Below, piece by piece: positions 36,218-45,707 of a stretch of DNA of 64,000 nucleotides. The stretch is from Fusibacter sp963666805 (GTDB lineage: Bacteria; Bacillota; Clostridia; Peptostreptococcales; Acidaminobacteraceae), in the NCBI GenBank assembly GCA_963666805.2, contig CAXXWR010000001.1, positions 62,001 to 126,000 on the forward strand. The letters run 5' to 3'. The first letter of the stretch is position 1. Each line of letters begins with the position of its first letter. Below the pieces are notes generated by a model, which worked only from the letters and a program-made list of their open reading frames with translations, made no database searches and was not told where the DNA came from. The translations under genes and the position numbers were made by a program.

Positions 36218-36920
36218 TCAATGCGGTGTTTCACTTGAAAAATCTGAAACACATTGTCCGCTTTGTGGTTATAAAGTACCAGAAGATCTAGTTAAGCCAA
36301 CTGCTGAACGCGCTTATCCTGAAGGACAAAATGCCAGTGTAGAACGAAACCATCGCATTAGAAACAAAATTTTTTATACCTATTTTATGATTGCAGCAGC
36401 AGCAACTATGATTTTAATTGTTTTAATGAATATCATTAAGCCAGAACACCATTATTTTACCTATGCTATTATTATCATTATCGCTTCTGTTCTATATGTC
36501 TTTTTCCTATTGGGGTATATTAAAAAAGCGAGTATCGTCCTAGGGTGCATGGGAATACTCACTTCATTTATTTGTTTGTTTTTAGATTCAACAGATAATG
36601 TTTTAAGTTGGTCTATCAAATATGCTCTACCTATGATTGTTCCAGCGACACTTATTTTTATGGCGTTTGCCATGCTTTATCGCAAAAGTAAACACATTAG
36701 GCATTTCATTTTTATTCCAGTCTACATTTGTGTATCACTCGCTATAGAAATACCGATTATTGAAATTGTGATTAACTATAATCTTTACCAGCGTTTTCAC
36801 TTGTCATGGTCGCTTATAACAGCCATTTCATTGCTCGCTTTTTCTGGGATTATCACTGGCCTTTACTATCGTCTCCCTGAGTATATCAAGGAGCGACTCA
36901 TTCGGATCTTCCATATCTAA
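36204..36920 (+). CDS. DUF6320 membrane protein with N-terminal zinc ribbon
   Basis: Protein of 238 aa. YCSQCG and HCPLCGYK near 3-22 form a zinc ribbon, followed by about six membrane helices (55-75, 80-100, 105-125, 135-155, 160-185, 195-215). This is the layout of DUF6320 proteins, whose function is unknown. AAAGGAG supports the ATG at 36204. Its last 93 bp overlap tail to tail with the GDSL esterase gene on the other strand. Confidence 0.78.
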   Translation: MPYCSQCGVSLEKSETHCPLCGYKVPEDLVKPTAERAYPEGQNASVERNHRIRNKIFYTYFMIAAAATMILIVLMNIIKPEHHYFTYAIIIIIASVLYVFFLLGYIKKASIVLGCMGILTSFICLFLDSTDNVLSWSIKYALPMIVPATLIFMAFAMLYRKSKHIRHFIFIPVYICVSLAIEIPIIEIVINYNLYQRFHLSWSLITAISLLAFSGIITGLYYRLPEYIKERLIRIFHI

Positions 36921-37661
36921 ATCGTCATTTAAAAATTCAGTAAGGTCAAGAGCTTCAATGAAAGCATCAGTATAAAGATTACAGCCAGCATGGTTAAGAT
37001 GAGCACCATCAATAGTGAGATTTAGTCCTCGTTCTTTACTAAGATGTGAAAGAAGAGCGTGGGATTTTGTCATTTTAGAGTCAATAATGAAAGCTCTTAA
37101 ATAATCATTCATCAAGTAATCCACTGTTTCACAATGTTTTAAATACGTATCAAAACGCTCGCCTATATCAATGAGATTGACATCATTGTTGAGGGCGAGT
37201 TTTTTAATAGCCACATTGTATTGATTTCTTAAAGTCATTGTCGCAGAGTCAGGGTTTTCGTTTAAGCAAGATAAAGTTGTAATATAAAGAGGGTCTGATG
37301 TCAAGTTTTGAACGACCTTAAGTGTTGTCTCGTATTGATTGAAGAAAACGGTGCCATCTGTAATCGGATAAGATCCTCGATTTTCTAGTCCAATAGCCGT
37401 CGCTTTAAAAAGCCCTTCTCTATTTTCATATTCAGGTAATAATATATCGTTATGCCCCGCTTCTATAATGATAGCATCATAAGAGTCCTCAGTTGTTTTC
37501 AAATGCTCTATAAGGCGGTTAGAAATACCAATAAGGGTATCGCCTCCTAAGCCCATGTTTATAATTTCAACGTCATGCGTCTGCTGTCTCAAATTCTTGA
37601 CATAACTAAAACCAATAATGCCTTCTGTAATGCTGTCACCAGCTATGAGTATTTTTTTCAA
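36828..37661 (-). CDS. SGNH/GDSL-type esterase
   Basis: Hydrolase of 277 aa. Block I GDSITEG (nucleophile Ser) lies at the N-terminus, then GLGGDTLI (block II Gly), EAGHND (block III Asn) and TIDGAHLNHAG (Asp-His). No signal peptide is visible, so it is probably cytoplasmic. The start is taken as the TTG at 37661, which has AAGGAG six bases upstream and begins right at the GDSL core; the longer frame to 37757 runs inside the GNAT gene. It overlaps GNAT by 26 bp, so the two are coupled. The C-terminal tail is encoded antisense to the end of the DUF6320 gene. Confidence 0.82.
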   Translation of the reverse strand: MKKILIAGDSITEGIIGFSYVKNLRQQTHDVEIINMGLGGDTLIGISNRLIEHLKTTEDSYDAIIIEAGHNDILLPEYENREGLFKATAIGLENRGSYPITDGTVFFNQYETTLKVVQNLTSDPLYITTLSCLNENPDSATMTLRNQYNVAIKKLALNNDVNLIDIGERFDTYLKHCETVDYLMNDYLRAFIIDSKMTKSHALLSHLSKERGLNLTIDGAHLNHAGCNLYTDAFIEALDLTEFLNDDLDMEDPNESLLDILRETIVKASDNPRKSEQ

Positions 37662-38214
37662 AGTATTCTCCTTCAAGTATGCTGTATAATTCAAGCGACG
37701 TGTATTGATTTCTAAAAAAAGCATAGTCGCGTAATAAACCTTCGTAAGTAAAACCACATTTTTTAATCAGTTGAATAGAGGCGTTATTTTCTGGATAGAT
37801 CATAGCTTCTATACGATGAGCACCCAGTTTTAAGAAAGCCCAATCTATAATAGTATTTAAGGCTTCTGTCATATAGCCCATCCGGTGGTAATCGTGGTGA
37901 AGTTCATAGCCGACTTCTATTTTATTAGTGTAGTCATTGAAACTATGAAAGCCACAAGTGCCAATTAATTGATGATTTTCTTTAAGAACGATCGCCCATC
38001 GAATCATCCTCTTTTCTTCAAAACCTAGGCGGTAGCGTTCAATAAACCATAAAGCACGATCATAAGTTGCAATAGGATACATACCATAATAAGTCATAGA
38101 AATTTCATCACTTAAAATATTGAAAATATCCTTTATATCTCTATAGTCAATTTCACGCAAAATAAGTTTGGATGTGTGAAGTATGGGAAAACTTTCAAAC
38201 ATGCATTCATTCAA
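37636..38214 (-). CDS. RimJ/RimL-type GNAT acetyltransferase
   Basis: N-acetyltransferase of about 192 aa. KLILREIDYRDIKDIF begins the fold, followed by IGTCGFHSF, the VGYELHHDYHRMGYMTEAL acetyl-CoA motif A and AMIYPENNASIQLIKKCGF (motif B). This subfamily acetylates protein N-termini or small molecules. Start choices are the TTG at 38214, spaced 6 bp from GAGGTG, or the ATG at 38202. The ribosome binding site lies inside the 3' arm of the upstream chemoreceptor's terminator. Confidence 0.88.
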   Translation of the reverse strand: MNECMFESFPILHTSKLILREIDYRDIKDIFNILSDEISMTYYGMYPIATYDRALWFIERYRLGFEEKRMIRWAIVLKENHQLIGTCGFHSFNDYTNKIEVGYELHHDYHRMGYMTEALNTIIDWAFLKLGAHRIEAMIYPENNASIQLIKKCGFTYEGLLRDYAFFRNQYTSLELYSILEGEYFEKNTHSW

Positions 38215-38219
38215 AAAAA

Positions 38220-38259
38220 TCACCTCATGACAATATTACCATAATTAGTCATGGGGTGA
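38220..38259 (-). terminator. Terminator of the chemoreceptor gene that also hides the GNAT ribosome binding site
   Basis: TCACCTCATGAC (38220-38231) pairs with GTCATGGGGTGA (38248-38259) over 11 of 12 bases. On the minus strand it is followed by a T run. The 3' arm contains the GAGGTGA of the next gene. Confidence 0.75.
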
Positions 38260-38282
38260 TAGTTTTATTTTGATCAATTTAA

Positions 38283-40079
38283 TTAGAGTTTGTAGACACT
38301 TATTTTTGATTTGAGTGAATCCATTTGATTGTTTAAGTCATCTACAATTGCTGTAATTTCTTGTATACTTGCTGTTTCTTCTTCAGATGCAGATGAAACG
38401 CTTCCGATGATTTCTGTATTATTGGTTGTGAGTTCATCAATTGCGTGTGTTAATTGAATCACTTCATTTTTAATATCAGTAATAGTTTGAATTTGAGTGG
38501 ATAAATTGTTGATTGAACCAATTACTTCTGTGACGTTTGTTTCAGTTTCTGCATATTGCTCAACTGATTCTTTAATGGTTTTTTCAGAGTGCTGCATATT
38601 GTCAAGATTATTGTGTGTAATCTCAGTAGTATTGGCGATATCATCTAAAACGTCATGAATAATAAGGTCTATTTTTTCAACGCTGTCTCCTGATTCTTCT
38701 GCCAATTTTCTGATTTCTTCAGCAACAACGGCAAAACCTCGCCCTTGTTCCCCTGCTCTGGCCGCTTCAATAGAAGCATTTAAAGCGAGAAGATTAGTTT
38801 GATGTGCGATACTTCTAATGGTTTCAACAATTCCCAAAATATTATCTGATTTCTCACCTAATTCTTTCATTTTGTCAGTGAGCAGACTAAAGTCGTGTTC
38901 CGTTTTTACAAAATTATCTTTGACTTCTTGAATTTTATGATTAGTATCTGCTGCATTTGTTTTAAGATGTTCTCCGTGGTAATTTGACATCTCAACTAGA
39001 TTGTTCATCGCTTCTAAGCTAAATTCTAAATTTGAATTTAATTCAGTTAAGCGATTGGTTTTCTGTAACTGATGATGCATATGATCTGTGCTATCAGCTA
39101 AAGTTGCAGTTGTTTCTTCTACCATCGCAGAAATTTGATGAGAAGACATTTGGACATTAGTAAAGCTAGCGGTAACCTCTTCAGATAATGTGTTCATATC
39201 ACCAATTAATAGCCTTGTATTATCCGTTAACTTCTTCATAGATTCTTCTAAGACTTTAAATTCACCTTTGAAGTGGTGATTGGTATCAATCCTTAAATCA
39301 AAGTGTGCCAAATCCTCTAAGTTTGAAGTAATCACTTTGATTGGCTTCAACATGCGATAGAGCATATAACTTAATGCAACAGCAATAATAAGAAGGACTA
39401 TAAGTGAAAACTTAATAATCCCTAAAAAATCACTAACGGTTTCTTGTGACTCATCAGTTACATCGAATTGAAGGATAATACCCCCTAAGACTTTGTCTCC
39501 ACCTAGTTTAACAGGATAATAACTCTTGTAGTATTGTCGACTGCCATCACTTGTAAAGTGACCTGTGCTCGGTTCACCTGTTTGGAAAACAGTATCAAAA
39601 TACTTAACATCTTCATCTAAAAGACTTTGATCGTCTGAACCACTTCCAGAATCAGAATCTTTAAAGATAACAGAATAACCGTTAGTCGTAGGTGTTGCAA
39701 AAGTAATTGTATCAACATCAGCTGCTTTTCTAACTAAGTTGACTTCATCGAGTGCATCATAAATATCCTCTGTCGTAGTTGCATCTGACAGATTAAATGA
39801 ACTAATGATGGCCTCATATACACTGTCTCCAAGTGACATCACACGGTTGTGAGAGTCACTATAAAGTGAATAAAAGGTTAACCCCGAATTACCAATGATT
39901 AAAACAAGAATCATTATCAGGGTAACAAATATAATCTTTGGTGCTAAGCGTTCTTTAGCTTTTAGATTAGTACGTTCTTCCTTGAGTTCTTTGAACTCTT
40001 TACGCTTCTCTTCAATGCGTTGATGATGTTCTTCTAATAATTCTTCCTTGTTCTTACCTTGGAAACTACTATGACTCAT
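38283..40079 (-). CDS. Methyl-accepting chemotaxis protein
   Basis: Chemoreceptor of 598 aa. A charged cytoplasmic N-terminus of about 45 residues precedes membrane helix 1 (about 47-70), a Cache-like extracellular sensor (about 75-215, with the low-complexity SDSGSGSDDQ stretch), helix 2 (about 222-243), HAMP and the signalling domain. The hairpin tip carries IAHQTNLLALNASIEAARAG, the CheA/CheW contact. GGAGG favours the ATG at 40079. The sensed ligand is unknown. Flagellar genes are not in the window. Confidence 0.95.
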   Translation of the reverse strand: MSHSSFQGKNKEELLEEHHQRIEEKRKEFKELKEERTNLKAKERLAPKIIFVTLIMILVLIIGNSGLTFYSLYSDSHNRVMSLGDSVYEAIISSFNLSDATTTEDIYDALDEVNLVRKAADVDTITFATPTTNGYSVIFKDSDSGSGSDDQSLLDEDVKYFDTVFQTGEPSTGHFTSDGSRQYYKSYYPVKLGGDKVLGGIILQFDVTDESQETVSDFLGIIKFSLIVLLIIAVALSYMLYRMLKPIKVITSNLEDLAHFDLRIDTNHHFKGEFKVLEESMKKLTDNTRLLIGDMNTLSEEVTASFTNVQMSSHQISAMVEETTATLADSTDHMHHQLQKTNRLTELNSNLEFSLEAMNNLVEMSNYHGEHLKTNAADTNHKIQEVKDNFVKTEHDFSLLTDKMKELGEKSDNILGIVETIRSIAHQTNLLALNASIEAARAGEQGRGFAVVAEEIRKLAEESGDSVEKIDLIIHDVLDDIANTTEITHNNLDNMQHSEKTIKESVEQYAETETNVTEVIGSINNLSTQIQTITDIKNEVIQLTHAIDELTTNNTEIIGSVSSASEEETASIQEITAIVDDLNNQMDSLKSKISVYKL

Positions 40080-40187
40080 TTTCTCCTCCATATATATAAA
40101 TATCTATTTATCATCATACAAGTGCTTTATGAATGGAAAATGTTTAATATTTAAATTTTCTATGAACAAATAAGACTAAAGACCTAT

Positions 40188-41108
40188 TTATCTATTTTCT
40201 CTAAAATAAGGATCACTTAATGCTTTAGGTGGTTTGTTTTCTTTGGTTTTTCGCATAGATGAAATGACTAAGACAACAATTGTTACAAGATAAGGAAGCA
40301 TATCTAGTAAATTTTGAGAAATATTGAATTGTTGTAAACGGAAACCCAGAATAGATAAGCCGCCAAATAAAATAGCGCCTAAGAAAGCCCTTCCTGGTTT
40401 CCACGTTGCAAAAATAACAAGTGCAACGGCAATCCATCCTCTTCCTGCGGTAATATTGTCTTGCCAAGTTGGTACTTCAACGATTGAGAGGTAAGCACCA
40501 CCTAAACCACATAAGGCACCGCCGAGAATAACGTGCACATATTTATAGAGGGTAACATTAATGCCCGAAGCATCTGCAGCGGCAGGATTTTCACCAATTG
40601 CACTAAGATTTTGTCCTAAGCGTGTTTTAAAGAGATAGATGCTGAGTAAAAAAGTGACTATATAAGCAGAATAGATGAACAAATCTTGATTAAATAAAAT
40701 AGGACCAATAACTGGAATCTTACTGATTAAAGGGATTTCAAAAGGTTTGAAAACATTAATAATTGACTCTGGTAACTTTTGTCCAACAAATTGACTCCCT
40801 ACAAAACTTGATACGCCAGTCCCAAAGATAGTAAGCGCTAGACCAGACACAACTTGGTTTGCCTTGAGTGAAATAGTTAAGATCCCATAAATCAATGCGC
40901 CAATGCCGCCTGCAATCATAGAGGCAATAACGGCTAAAAGTGGATTGCCTGTTGAAATGCCTGCCATAAATCCAGCCATGGCACCCAAAAGCATCATGCC
41001 TTCAACACCTAAATTAAGATGACCTGCCTTTTCAGTAATTAGTTCTCCAAGGGTTGCAAATAGAAGTGGAATACTGGCAATAATAGTGGCATATAAAAAT
41101 GAAATCAT
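40188..41108 (-). CDS. Nucleoside ABC transporter permease (BmpD/NupQ type)
   Basis: Inner-membrane permease of 306 aa with about eight helices, of the branched-chain/ribose permease superfamily. Typical stretches are LGELITEKAGHLNLGVEGMM and GGAYLSIVEVPTWQDN. It ends the operon xpt, BMP lipoprotein, ATPase, permease 1, permease 2. The start codon overlaps the preceding stop by one base. It forms the channel with the upstream permease for purine nucleosides. Confidence 0.92.
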   Translation of the reverse strand: MISFLYATIIASIPLLFATLGELITEKAGHLNLGVEGMMLLGAMAGFMAGISTGNPLLAVIASMIAGGIGALIYGILTISLKANQVVSGLALTIFGTGVSSFVGSQFVGQKLPESIINVFKPFEIPLISKIPVIGPILFNQDLFIYSAYIVTFLLSIYLFKTRLGQNLSAIGENPAAADASGINVTLYKYVHVILGGALCGLGGAYLSIVEVPTWQDNITAGRGWIAVALVIFATWKPGRAFLGAILFGGLSILGFRLQQFNISQNLLDMLPYLVTIVVLVISSMRKTKENKPPKALSDPYFRENR

Positions 41109-42172
41109 TATGCTTCATCCCCCTTTCTCTTTGAAAAAACGATTTTATAATGAACAAAAAACTCGCTACCAATAACAAAAAATAAAATGATACTTTGAAT
41201 AACATCTGCAGCAGCTTGTGGAATTTGAAAAGCAGTTTGAATAAAACTTCCCCCTTTAATTAGGGCTGCAAAAAGAATCGAAACAGGGACAATAATAAGT
41301 GAGTTAAGGCCTGAAAGCCATGCAGTGATAATCGCTGTAAACCCATATCCAGCTGATAAAGAGGCATTAAGTGTTTGATTGACAGCCGAGGCTTCAATCA
41401 TGCCAACGACGCCACAGATTCCCCCTGAAATAATCATAGATTGTAAAATTACTTTTTTGACATCAATGCCTGCATATCTTGCTGTATCTACGCTTTCTCC
41501 TACTACTGCAATTTCATAACCCTTTTTGCTGTATTTTAAGAAAATAGTGATAACGATAACCACAATGATAGCAATGAGCCATCCGATATGGACACCAAAT
41601 AATCGAGGTAAAATAGCATTTTCAGTAAAGTTAGCTATTTTAGGAAAACCATAAGCATTAGGGTCTTTCCAAGGACCATATTGTAAAAAAGTAATCCATT
41701 TGATTGCAATATAATTCATCATGAGCGTGATAATTGTTTCATTGGTATCAAATTTGACTTTCAAAATAGCCGGGATTAACCCCCAGAGACTACCGCCTAT
41801 AAATCCAGCAATTAACATGATGATTAACAATAAGGGTCTTGGTAAATCGGGAAAATTGAGAGCGAAGAATGATGCCAAAAAAGCACCCATTAGGATTTGA
41901 CCTTCACCACCAATATTCCAAAATTTCATTTTGAAAGCGACCATAATACCTATTGACGTTAGAATTAATGGAATACTGATTTTAATCGTATCTTGAATTC
42001 TAAAAGGCGTTCCGAAAGCCCCCTTAATCATAGATAAAAAGACTGTAATAGGGTCATGTCCCATAAATGCAATGAAGATACCTGAACAGATTAAAGATAA
42101 GATAATGGCTGTAAAACGGATAATAATGGCTTGTCTCTTCGTCATTAATTTATTTTGAGTTATTTTCATCAT
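41108..42172 (-). CDS. Nucleoside ABC transporter permease (BmpC/NupP type)
   Basis: Inner-membrane permease of 354 aa with nine to ten helices. KMKFWNIGGEGQILMGAF is the family motif facing the ATPase, and ANIAIKW-type segments follow. It overlaps the ATPase gene by 4 bp. It works with the downstream permease in the BMP-dependent importer. Confidence 0.92.
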   Translation of the reverse strand: MMKITQNKLMTKRQAIIIRFTAIILSLICSGIFIAFMGHDPITVFLSMIKGAFGTPFRIQDTIKISIPLILTSIGIMVAFKMKFWNIGGEGQILMGAFLASFFALNFPDLPRPLLLIIMLIAGFIGGSLWGLIPAILKVKFDTNETIITLMMNYIAIKWITFLQYGPWKDPNAYGFPKIANFTENAILPRLFGVHIGWLIAIIVVIVITIFLKYSKKGYEIAVVGESVDTARYAGIDVKKVILQSMIISGGICGVVGMIEASAVNQTLNASLSAGYGFTAIITAWLSGLNSLIIVPVSILFAALIKGGSFIQTAFQIPQAAADVIQSIILFFVIGSEFFVHYKIVFSKRKGDEA

Positions 42173-43680
42173 ATTTGTGCACGCTCCCCTGACATCATGA
42201 GACCAATTTGTTCTTTTGTTGCAGTCTCACCTTCTAAGATTCCCATAACTTGACCTTCATAAAGAACCATAATGCGATCACATAATTTCAAAAGGACATC
42301 TAGATCTTCACCGATAAAGAGTGTTGCTACCTGATTTTTCTTTTGGTCATTAATTAAATCGTAAATCGTATGTGATGCGCCTATATCAAGTCCTCTGACA
42401 GCATAAGCCGTAATTAAAACATGGGGACTTGTATCAATTTCTCGACCAATTAAAACCTTTTGGATATTACCACCTGAGAGATCTTTAACAGGATGATACA
42501 CACTAGGGGTCTTGATCTCTAAGGCATCAATAATCTTATCACACTTAGACTTGACCGATTTTCGATCAATCCAAAAGCCCTTTTGGTGATGGTGCTCTTT
42601 TAAGAGATAATTATCAATCATATCCATAGAGGCAACAAGTCCCATCCCTAGACGATCTTCAGGAATAAAGCTCATATTAATTCCTTTTTGTATAATGGAT
42701 TTTGGGGATTCACCAACTATATTTTCACCGTTATAGATAATTTCACCAGACTGTATGGGATAAAGACCGGCTATGCCCTCACATAGTTCTTTTTGACCTG
42801 AACCCACGACGCCCGCTACACCTAAGACTTCACCTTCATATAAGTCAAAAGAGATTTGTCTAAGACTTGGGGTCTTTTCTTCATCAACAGCAGAGAGATT
42901 TTTCACAGAAAGTGCAACTTTACCGCGCGGCACTTGGGGTCTGTTGATTTCTAAATCGACCGTTTTACCCACCATGAGATCAGTCAGTGCCTTAGGTGAT
43001 GTCTCTTTTGTATCAAGAGTCTGAATAGTTTGCCCCTTACGCAACACTGTTACTCGATCTGAAATAGCCATTACTTCTTGCAATTTATGTGTGATAATAA
43101 TAATTGAACAGCCTTTTTTAGCCATATTGCGCATGATTTCAAAGAGTTTGTCCGTTTCTTGTGGTGTAAGGACCGCTGTAGGCTCATCCATAATAAGAAT
43201 ATTAGCCCCTCTGTATAAAACTTTAATGATTTCAACCGCTTGTTTTTCACCAACACTCATATTATAGATTTTCTTATCTGGTGCAATGGGAATGCCATAT
43301 TGTTCAGATATAGTGATAATGTCTTCGGTTGCTCTCTTTTCATTAATAAAAAAAGAACCCTTTTGGCCCAATGTAATATTTGCTTTAGCGGTTTGTACAT
43401 CAACTAATTTATAATGTTGGTGAATCATACCAATCCCTTGATTGATTGCATCTTTAGGGGATTGAAATCTCACTTGTTCACCATTAATAAAAATAGAACC
43501 GCTGTCAGGATTGTAGATTCCTGACAGCATGTTCATAAGTGTACTTTTCCCTGCACCATTTTCGCCTAATAGTGCATGGATTTCGCCTTTATTGACTTCG
43601 AAATTAATGTTGTGATTTGCTTTTACATGGCCAAAAGACTTACATATATTTTTCATTTGTACATGAACAGTCTTTTGCAT
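42169..43680 (-). CDS. Nucleoside ABC transporter ATP-binding protein (NupO type)
   Basis: Tandem ATPase of 503 aa. The first half has Walker A GENGAGKST, signature MSVGEKQ and Walker B ILIMDEPTAVL. The second half has the usual degenerate P-loop GVVGSGQKEL and signature LSGGNIQK. The family motif QPTRGLD is changed to AYAVRGLD, removing the Gln-Pro-Thr part. This layout matches the ribose/BMP-type importers that take up guanosine and related nucleosides. Confidence 0.94.
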   Translation of the reverse strand: MQKTVHVQMKNICKSFGHVKANHNINFEVNKGEIHALLGENGAGKSTLMNMLSGIYNPDSGSIFINGEQVRFQSPKDAINQGIGMIHQHYKLVDVQTAKANITLGQKGSFFINEKRATEDIITISEQYGIPIAPDKKIYNMSVGEKQAVEIIKVLYRGANILIMDEPTAVLTPQETDKLFEIMRNMAKKGCSIIIITHKLQEVMAISDRVTVLRKGQTIQTLDTKETSPKALTDLMVGKTVDLEINRPQVPRGKVALSVKNLSAVDEEKTPSLRQISFDLYEGEVLGVAGVVGSGQKELCEGIAGLYPIQSGEIIYNGENIVGESPKSIIQKGINMSFIPEDRLGMGLVASMDMIDNYLLKEHHHQKGFWIDRKSVKSKCDKIIDALEIKTPSVYHPVKDLSGGNIQKVLIGREIDTSPHVLITAYAVRGLDIGASHTIYDLINDQKKNQVATLFIGEDLDVLLKLCDRIMVLYEGQVMGILEGETATKEQIGLMMSGERAQI

Positions 43681-43717
43681 TTTAACGCCTACCCTTTTAA
43701 TTATTTTTATTTGATAA

Positions 43718-44863
43718 TTATTCGATTTTACCGTCTACGCCTTGAACGAACCAGTTCATATTGAGAATTTCGTCGTCAGCAAGTGTTTGGCCTTCTTCAA
43801 GTTTTAAGTTTCCTTCTTGATCATAAAGAGGACCTGTGAAGATTTGGTTTGAACCGTCTAATATTTTAGCTTTTGCTGCATCAACTGCTTCTTGAGCACC
43901 TTCTGGTGCATTTTCAGTTAATGGTGCAAGTTCTACAACATCTTCGTCCATACCGCCCCAGTAAGAATCTGATTGGTAAGTCCCATTCATAACGGCTTTA
44001 ACTTGTTCTACATAATATGGACCCCAGTGCCAAACAGGAGCTGTCATATAAGAACCAGGTGCCATTTCATACATATCTGTATTGTAACCGATTGAGTAAG
44101 CGCCTCTTTCTTCTGCTGCTTGTTGAGGACCTGTTGTATCTTGATGTTGTGCAATAACGTCAGCACCATCATCTAAAAGAGCAATTGCTGCATCTTTTTC
44201 TTTTGCTGGATCATACCAAGTATTAGTCCAAACCACTTTAACTTTAGCATCTGGGTTAACTGATTGAACACCTAAAGTGAAGGCATTGATACCACGAATA
44301 CATTCAGGGATTGCGAATGCTGCAACATAACCGATTTCATTTGATTTTGTTTTCATACCAGCAACGATACCTGATAAGTATCTTGGTTGATAGATACGTC
44401 CAAAATAGTTTGACATATTGTCAGTTGTTTCATAACCTGAACAATGGAAAAATGTAACGTCTGGATATTCAAGAGCCATTTTCTTTGTAAACTCCATGAA
44501 GCCAAAGCTAGTCGAGAAAATTACTTTTGCGCCTTGATCAATCATGTTTCTGATTTCTTGTTCAACTTCTTGAGTTTCAGGTACTGATTCTTTGTAAATT
44601 GTTTTTACACCAAGTTCATTTTCAAGATATAATCTGCCTTGGTCATGTGAATAAGTGTAACCACCATCACCGATAGGACCAGTGTAGATAAAACCAACAA
44701 CCATATCGCTGTTGTCTGTGCTGTCAGATGCATTTTCTGCATCGCTTGATGTGTTTGATGCTTGATTGTCTGATGCAGCTTGATCTGCTGAAGATGCCCC
44801 CCCACATGCAGTAAGTGCAATGGTCATCATAATCGCTAATAATAAAGCAATAATTCTTTTCAT
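43718..44863 (-). CDS. BMP family substrate-binding lipoprotein
   Basis: Surface lipoprotein of 381 aa. A signal peptide ends at the lipobox LTACGG (Cys20), followed by a Ser/Ala/Asp-rich linker and the PnrA/BMP domain (VVGFIYTGPIGDGGYTYSHDQG). Homologues bind purine nucleosides such as guanosine or inosine. It is 32 bp from xpt and feeds the adjacent ATPase and permeases. The gene is read from the guanine riboswitch leader. Confidence 0.94.
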   Translation of the reverse strand: MKRIIALLLAIMMTIALTACGGASSADQAASDNQASNTSSDAENASDSTDNSDMVVGFIYTGPIGDGGYTYSHDQGRLYLENELGVKTIYKESVPETQEVEQEIRNMIDQGAKVIFSTSFGFMEFTKKMALEYPDVTFFHCSGYETTDNMSNYFGRIYQPRYLSGIVAGMKTKSNEIGYVAAFAIPECIRGINAFTLGVQSVNPDAKVKVVWTNTWYDPAKEKDAAIALLDDGADVIAQHQDTTGPQQAAEERGAYSIGYNTDMYEMAPGSYMTAPVWHWGPYYVEQVKAVMNGTYQSDSYWGGMDEDVVELAPLTENAPEGAQEAVDAAKAKILDGSNQIFTGPLYDQEGNLKLEEGQTLADDEILNMNWFVQGVDGKIE

Positions 44864-44894
44864 GATAGTTTCCCCTTTTTATTTGAGTTAAATT

Positions 44895-45470
44895 TTATTT
44901 ATCTAAAAATGAGATTTTCCCATTTTTAAAACGATCGACAATAGCGAGTGATTCAACTTGAACGCCTGTTTTACGCAAGCGATCACCGCCCTCTTGGAAT
45001 CCTTTTTCAATCACAATACCTATCCCTTGAGGTGTAGCACCTGCTTGTTTACAAATATCCATAAGACCTATAGCCGCATGACCATTGGCTAAGAAATCAT
45101 CAATAATCAAAACGCGGTCCTCTGGTGAAAGATATTGTTTTGAGACTTTTACGGTGTAATATTGATCTTTGGTAAAAGAGTAAACCTCTGTTTGATAGGT
45201 ATCTTCAGATAGATTTTTAGATGACATTTTTTTAGCAAAGACCATAGGAACTTTAAAATAAAGTGCCGTTAAGGCTGCAATGCCTATACCTGATGCTTCT
45301 ATGGTTAAGATTTTAGTAATCTTTTGGGATTCAAATCGACGGTAGAATTCTTGTCCAATTTGATTGATCAAATCAATGTCCATCTGATGATTAAGAAAAG
45401 AATCTACTTTTAGGATATCCTCTCCAATCACTAGACCTTTTTCTAAAATTTTATCTTTAAGTGCTTGCAT
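44895..45470 (-). CDS. xpt: Xanthine phosphoribosyltransferase
   Basis: Salvage enzyme of 191 aa making XMP from xanthine and PRPP. The PRPP loop is VLIIDDFLANGHA near 125-137, and KVDSFLNHQMD at the N-terminus is typical. It is the first gene after a 400-base leader with a guanine-type aptamer, the arrangement seen for xpt in Bacillus. AAGGAG is 11 bp from the ATG, rather long spacing. Co-transcription with the nucleoside importer links uptake and salvage. Confidence 0.96.
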   Translation of the reverse strand: MQALKDKILEKGLVIGEDILKVDSFLNHQMDIDLINQIGQEFYRRFESQKITKILTIEASGIGIAALTALYFKVPMVFAKKMSSKNLSEDTYQTEVYSFTKDQYYTVKVSKQYLSPEDRVLIIDDFLANGHAAIGLMDICKQAGATPQGIGIVIEKGFQEGGDRLRKTGVQVESLAIVDRFKNGKISFLDK

Positions 45471-45529
45471 ATACTTATTCGCTCCTTATCGCCCAGTATT
45501 TGGCGTTAAATTGTCTCAAAAATGGATTA

Positions 45530-45564
45530 TAAAAATAAAAAAAACTTTGCCTTTTGGCAAAGTT
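45530..45564 (-). terminator. Second leader terminator, just before xpt
   Basis: A perfect 9 bp stem AACTTTGCC/GGCAAAGTT with a 4-base loop is followed on the minus strand by eight T. It lies between the riboswitch terminator and the xpt start. Confidence 0.88.
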
Positions 45565-45707
45565 CATTATGACCTTTTGAGCATTGTTTAAAAAGAGTTA
45601 TCTGATGAATCTAATCAATGATTAAATTAAGATAAACGACTGCTGTTTCTATAAAAATCCATAGAGAATATTATAAATTCCAACAGTTTTCTTTTAATGA
45701 GTGCTTA

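Noticed and set aside
45565..45707. ykkC/PRPP-type aptamer in the second part of the xpt leader
   Set aside because: The conserved sequence blocks of that class are not found; the segment remains unassigned.
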